A stretch of 36,176 bases of DNA from assembly GCA_910585405.1 (NCBI GenBank), contig CAJUDO010000028.1, positions 1-36,176 on the forward strand, written 5' to 3'. The notes beneath the pieces were generated by a model, which had not been told where the DNA came from, ran no database searches, and was given only the letters and a program-made list of their open reading frames with translations. Positions 33,170 through 36,176 of the stretch are shown here, piece after piece (position 1 is the first letter of the stretch; the number at the start of each line of letters is the position of its first letter). The DNA comes from an uncultured Peptococcaceae bacterium (GTDB lineage Bacteria; Bacillota; Peptococcia; Peptococcales; Peptococcaceae). The position numbers and the translations under genes were made by a program.

Positions 33170-33553
33170 TTAATGAAAAAAAAAGCCTTTCCCGGTCCAA
33201 AATGAGCCAAAAAAGGCTTGAAATAGATGTAAATTACGAGTTAGAAATCCTTTGAAATAGAATCCATACCCCTGGACCGCAACAGGTATATCCAAAATAA
33301 GAACCGGGCGGAAAAAGGAGCCGTTCAAGGTTTTGAGTTTTACATAGAGGATAACCAGCAACAAGAACAAACCGATAACAGGCACTTTCCCATTTAATTT
33401 TTGGCTCCGCACCAGCCAGCCCAAGAGCATGCCAATGGCACTGGAACAGAAACCAACCAAGAGCATGGGAAAAAACGGACTTGCAATATTTGCTACCCCA
33501 AGGAATGTTGCCAATGCAAAGGTAGCCCACGCAGCCGTGCTATTGCAGGGCAT
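33170..33553 (-). CDS. Small membrane protein co-translated with the HxlR-type regulator
   Basis: A 127-codon frame starting at an ATG that overlaps the hxlR-type stop (TAATG), with AGGAAAA upstream. Residues 5-75 form about three membrane helices (WATFALATFLGVANI, LLVGFCSSAIGMLLGWL, GLFLLLVILYV). The last 40 residues are unusual: they run through the transcription terminator at 33176-33219, ending Gly-Phe-Phe-Phe-His. The original gene may therefore have ended earlier and lost its stop, or been shortened. No family is recognised. Confidence 0.5.
   Translation of the reverse strand: MPCNSTAAWATFALATFLGVANIASPFFPMLLVGFCSSAIGMLLGWLVRSQKLNGKVPVIGLFLLLVILYVKLKTLNGSFFRPVLILDIPVAVQGYGFYFKGFLTRNLHLFQAFFGSFWTGKGFFFH
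33176..33219 (-). terminator. Terminator of the hxlR-type operon
   Basis: AAGCCTTT (33183-33190) pairs with AAAGGCTT (33212-33219). On the minus strand a run of nine T follows. It overlaps the 3' end of the membrane-protein frame. Confidence 0.8.
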
Positions 33554-33876
33554 TATAGATTTTCCTCGCCCCATTGCTTCATATGTTCAAAAACAGGAAT
33601 AAAGCTTTTTCCTAAGTCGGTCAGATTATATTCCACATGGGGAGGCACTTCCTGATAGTCATGACGGGTGATAAAACCGTCTGCCTCCAATTCCCGCAGC
33701 TGCTTTGTCAGGCTGGACTCTGTAATATCGCCGATATGCCTGCGCAACTCTCCGAAACGGTGTACATCCTGAAAAGCGATATAATAAATAATTTCAATTT
33801 TCCATTTGCCGCCTAAAATTTTTTGTATGGCAGAGACGGTCTTGCACCGTTCCACAGCCAACGCACTCTTTTTCAT
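33553..33876 (-). CDS. HxlR-family winged-helix transcriptional regulator
   Basis: A 107-residue DNA-binding protein. The N-terminal cysteine (ERCKTVSAIQKILGGKWK) is at the position of the family's conserved Cys, which senses thiol-reactive compounds in some members such as YodB and HypR. The helix-turn-helix and wing are seen in RFGELRRHIGDITESSLTKQLRELEADGFI and HVEYNLTDLGKSF. The ATG at 33876 has AGGAG 9 nt upstream. It is divergent from the radical SAM genes, with a possible operator at 34187-34199. A TATAAT on its strand (33955-33950) may be its -10. Confidence 0.88.
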   Translation of the reverse strand: MKKSALAVERCKTVSAIQKILGGKWKIEIIYYIAFQDVHRFGELRRHIGDITESSLTKQLRELEADGFITRHDYQEVPPHVEYNLTDLGKSFIPVFEHMKQWGEENL

Positions 33877-34135
33877 TTCTGCCGCTCCTTTTTGAACCAG
33901 CATAACACAGCTTTTTCCAAAAAGCAACGCACCTTTTTATTTTGCTCTTATTATACTTTGGGCATATATCTTTTTTGTTTGCTACCCTTCGCCTTTCCGA
34001 TTCATATTGACGCAAAATTTTGGCGAAGGTAGCGGGAGAGTAAAAACCATAAAACGGCAACAAGTACCCTGTGGCACAAGTTGACAAAAACTTCTTGCCC
34101 CGCTGTAGCTGACGCGACACGCCCGGCACAAAAAA

Positions 34136-34151
34136 TGTTCCACGTGAAACA
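34136..34151. promoter_or_regulatory. parS centromere-like site for ParB/Spo0J
   Basis: TGTTCCACGTGAAACA is identical to the 16-bp parS consensus known from Bacillus subtilis. It is in the noncoding region between the hxlR-type gene and the radical SAM genes. ParB would load here and spread. parA and parB are not in the window. In most Bacillota such sites cluster around the replication origin. The rest of the gene-free stretch 33877-34266 holds the two divergent promoters and the operator-like dyads. Confidence 0.9.
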
Positions 34152-34186
34152 TTTTGCAAAATTTTTTACACACGGGCACTACAAAA

Positions 34187-34225
34187 AAGTACAGTACTTG
34201 TAAAATCATTGTACAACACTATAAT
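34187..34225 (+). promoter_or_regulatory. Promoter of the radical SAM pair with overlapping palindromes
   Basis: TTGTAA (34198-34203), 16-bp spacer, TATAAT (34220-34225). The dyad AAGTAC-A-GTACTT (34187-34199) overlaps the -35, and TTGTACAA (34209-34216) lies in the spacer. Their position fits repression by the neighbouring HxlR-type protein, but this is an inference. Confidence 0.65.
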
Positions 34226-34266
34226 GAGCTTAAACCGCGGGAAAAAATTATAAAGGAGCAATCTCT

Positions 34267-35166
34267 ATGCACTACACAGGAACTATTTGGCGACCGCCTT
34301 ACGAGGCCGCATCACTTTTATTGGAGGTCACAGCAGGCTGCACCCATCACAAATGCAAATTTTGTACCTTATACAATGATTTGCCCTTCAAATTCAGGCT
34401 GTCCCCTATGGAGGATATTGAGGCTGACTTGCAGGAAGTAAAGGAAGCCCTTGGCGAGCAAAACCTGCACCGTATTCATCGCGTATTTCTGACCGGAGCC
34501 AATCCCTTCGCCCTCTCCTATGACAGACTTTCCGCCATTGCGGAGCAAATCCATCGTTATCTTCCGGCGGTAACCTCCATTGGCGCATTTGCAAGAATTA
34601 CAGACAGTATGCCCAAAACAGATGAAGAACTGGCCAAACTGCATGCGCTGGGATACGACGGTTTGACAATTGGAATTGAAACCGGCGATGATGAAGCTCT
34701 GCAATTTATGAACAAAGGATATACCTCGTCCGATATCCTCACACAATGCCGGAGACTGGACGCCGCAGGCATTCATTACAGCTTCTTTTATCTGGTAAGC
34801 ATCTCTGGCGCAGGGCGGGGAGAATTGGGCGCAAAATTGACAGCGGACATCTGCAACCAGCTGCATCCCACACTGATTGGAGCCAATATGCTTACCATCT
34901 ATCCCGACTCTGAGCTTTACGGTGAAATACAGCGGGGAAATTGGCAGGAAGAAGGAGAATTGGAGAAATACAAAGAGGTCCGAACGCTCATTGAACATTT
35001 GCAGATACCTACCACCTTTGCGGCAATGGGCGCTTCCAACGCCTATCAATTCCACGGACGGCTGCCTGAGGAGCAGAATCGTCTGCTGTCCTTTCTCGAT
35101 GAAATCATCGAAACGGTCAGCGAGGAAGCATTGCAGCAGTACAGAAGAAGGGTGCATCATTTATAA
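34267..35166 (+). CDS. Radical SAM protein A of tandem pair
   Basis: A 299-residue radical SAM enzyme of unknown reaction. The cluster-binding motif is GCTHHKCKFC: C25, C30 and C33, spaced CX4CX2C rather than the canonical CX3CX2C. This variant is seen in some radical SAM families. The SAM-binding region has GLTIGIETGDDEAL near residue 135. There is no extra iron-sulfur or cobalamin domain. AAAGGAGC precedes the ATG. It is paralogous to the next gene and both open with M-H-[FY]-T-G-x-x-W-R-P-P-Y-E-A. No peptide or substrate gene is visible nearby. Co-transcribed from the promoter at 34198. Confidence 0.85.
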   Translation: MHYTGTIWRPPYEAASLLLEVTAGCTHHKCKFCTLYNDLPFKFRLSPMEDIEADLQEVKEALGEQNLHRIHRVFLTGANPFALSYDRLSAIAEQIHRYLPAVTSIGAFARITDSMPKTDEELAKLHALGYDGLTIGIETGDDEALQFMNKGYTSSDILTQCRRLDAAGIHYSFFYLVSISGAGRGELGAKLTADICNQLHPTLIGANMLTIYPDSELYGEIQRGNWQEEGELEKYKEVRTLIEHLQIPTTFAAMGASNAYQFHGRLPEEQNRLLSFLDEIIETVSEEALQQYRRRVHHL

Positions 35167-35184
35167 TCGAAAGGAGGAACAATG

Positions 35185-36066
35185 ATGCATTTTACAGGCA
35201 GAACCTGGCGGCCCCCCTATGAAGCCTATTCGGTTATCATACAGGCCACCTCTGGCTGCACTTATCAGAAATGCAAATTTTGCAGCCTATATAAAAATGA
35301 ATGTTTCCGAATGTCTCCCATGGAAGAATTTGAGGAGGATTTGGCAGAGATAAAACGTTATCAGCCAAATGCTCGAAGAATTTTCTGGACAGGAGCCAAT
35401 CCTTTTGCAATGAGCTATGAAAATCTCAAGCTGCGAGCGTTGACAGTAAGAGATTATCTGATCAAATGTCAGACAATGGCTATGTTCGCAAGCATCCGCG
35501 ATATCAAAAATAAGGAAGTATGGCAACTCAAGAAACTCAGAGCAATGGGAATTAACGGACTAAGTATCGGTGTAGAAAGCGGCGATGACAAAACATTGGC
35601 CCTTGCGAATAAAGGCTATACCGCAGCGGATATTCTGGAGCAATGCAGAAAATTAGATGAAGCAGGAATAGAGTACTACTTTGTTTATATGACAGGACTT
35701 GCAGGGAAAGGAAACGGATACCGCAATGCTAGGAATAGCGCAGCACTTTTCAGCCAGCTCAATCCCTATTTTATTTCTATAGACTCTCTCTCACTTTTTC
35801 CGGACACAGAGCTTTATCACATGGCACGGCAGGGCCTATTTGTACCCGCTGAAGAAAAAGAGCGCATACGAGAATTACAGCTGTTCATCAACAACCTCAA
35901 GATACGCACCCACCTACTGGCAAACACTGTTTCCAATTTTGCTCCCGTAACGGCGCACCTTCCGTATGACCGTGAAAAAGTCACAAGCTCACTGCAATAT
36001 GTCTTGGAACACACCGATGAAAAAGAAATGCAAGAATACAGAAAAAATTTGAAGTCTTTGGGATAA
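35185..36066 (+). CDS. Radical SAM protein B of tandem pair
   Basis: A 293-residue paralogue of the preceding gene, starting 18 nt after its stop. The cluster motif GCTYQKCKFC again has CX4CX2C spacing (C25, C30, C33), and GLSIGVESGDDKTL matches the SAM-binding strand. Identity between the pair is high in the first 50 residues and around this strand, and lower in the C-terminal third, so the substrates may differ. The second of two adjacent ATGs (35185) is chosen because it gives better spacing from AGGAGG and aligns with protein A. A terminator follows. Confidence 0.85.
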   Translation: MHFTGRTWRPPYEAYSVIIQATSGCTYQKCKFCSLYKNECFRMSPMEEFEEDLAEIKRYQPNARRIFWTGANPFAMSYENLKLRALTVRDYLIKCQTMAMFASIRDIKNKEVWQLKKLRAMGINGLSIGVESGDDKTLALANKGYTAADILEQCRKLDEAGIEYYFVYMTGLAGKGNGYRNARNSAALFSQLNPYFISIDSLSLFPDTELYHMARQGLFVPAEEKERIRELQLFINNLKIRTHLLANTVSNFAPVTAHLPYDREKVTSSLQYVLEHTDEKEMQEYRKNLKSLG

Positions 36067-36132
36067 CGTATTGGACAGAGAACATCTATTTTAGCCGTAA
36101 ATTCCAGTCATTTTTTCACTAAAAATAAGTAT

Positions 36133-36155
36133 CCCCCGGCATAGCCGGGGGTTTT
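36133..36155 (+). terminator. Terminator of the radical SAM operon
   Basis: CCCCCGGC (36133-36140), loop ATA, GCCGGGGG (36144-36151), then TTTT. Confidence 0.9.
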
Positions 36156-36176
36156 ACATATGCGCCTATAAGGCTT

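Noticed and set aside
33794..34159. Minus-strand frame of 121 codons before the HxlR-type gene
   Set aside because: It covers the parS site and promoter region and overlaps the regulator in another frame; composition is not protein-like.

Overview
The window is chromosomal DNA of an anaerobic, Gram-positive-type member of the Bacillota. This rests on the PASTA Ser/Thr kinase with its PP2C phosphatase, a PyrR-type attenuator before the pyrimidine operon, a dgt-dnaG-rpoD operon, an oxygen-sensitive class III ribonucleotide reductase as the only reductase seen, TTG and GTG starts, and strong Shine-Dalgarno sequences. I do not assign a family or genus. Most of the window is core metabolism on the minus strand; plus-strand genes are few and mostly accessory.

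Layout. 1-1.4 kb: a hexanucleotide repeat and four 13-bp palindromes at an exact 22-bp period, then a small acidic DUF6809-type gene and, convergent, an orphan resolvase-like protein without the catalytic serine. 1.4-4.2 kb: rluB, tRNA-Pro behind a perfect consensus promoter, and a divergent pair of a cation diffusion facilitator and a ferritin-like diiron protein. 4.4-11.6 kb: secD-secF; nrdG-nrdD, with a redoxin domain fused to NrdD; tgt-yajC. 12-15.8 kb: pyrB-pyrC-pyrF-pyrE with an attenuator leader. 16-17.4 kb: a plus-strand gene that appears to join a YceG-like domain to a trypsin-like protease. 17.5-20.7 kb: three tRNAs and tsaE-tsaB-rimI-tsaD. 20.7-25 kb: dgt-dnaG-rpoD. 25.1-29.5 kb: PP2C phosphatase, PASTA kinase, rsgA, rpe. 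29.5-32.6 kb: a YejK-like nucleoid-associated protein and an ABC substrate-binding protein plus permease with no ATPase gene beside them. 32.6-36.2 kb: accessory DNA with a doubtful small ORF, an HxlR-type regulator with a small membrane ORF, a perfect 16-bp parS site, an operator-like palindrome inside a promoter, and two tandem paralogous radical SAM genes.

Many operons have a recognisable sigma-A promoter (16-18 bp spacer) and a hairpin terminator. The most unusual items are the YceG-like/protease fusion, the HxlR-parS-radical SAM locus, the 22-bp-phased palindromes and the NrdD-redoxin fusion. All protein calls come from reading motifs; no database search was run.
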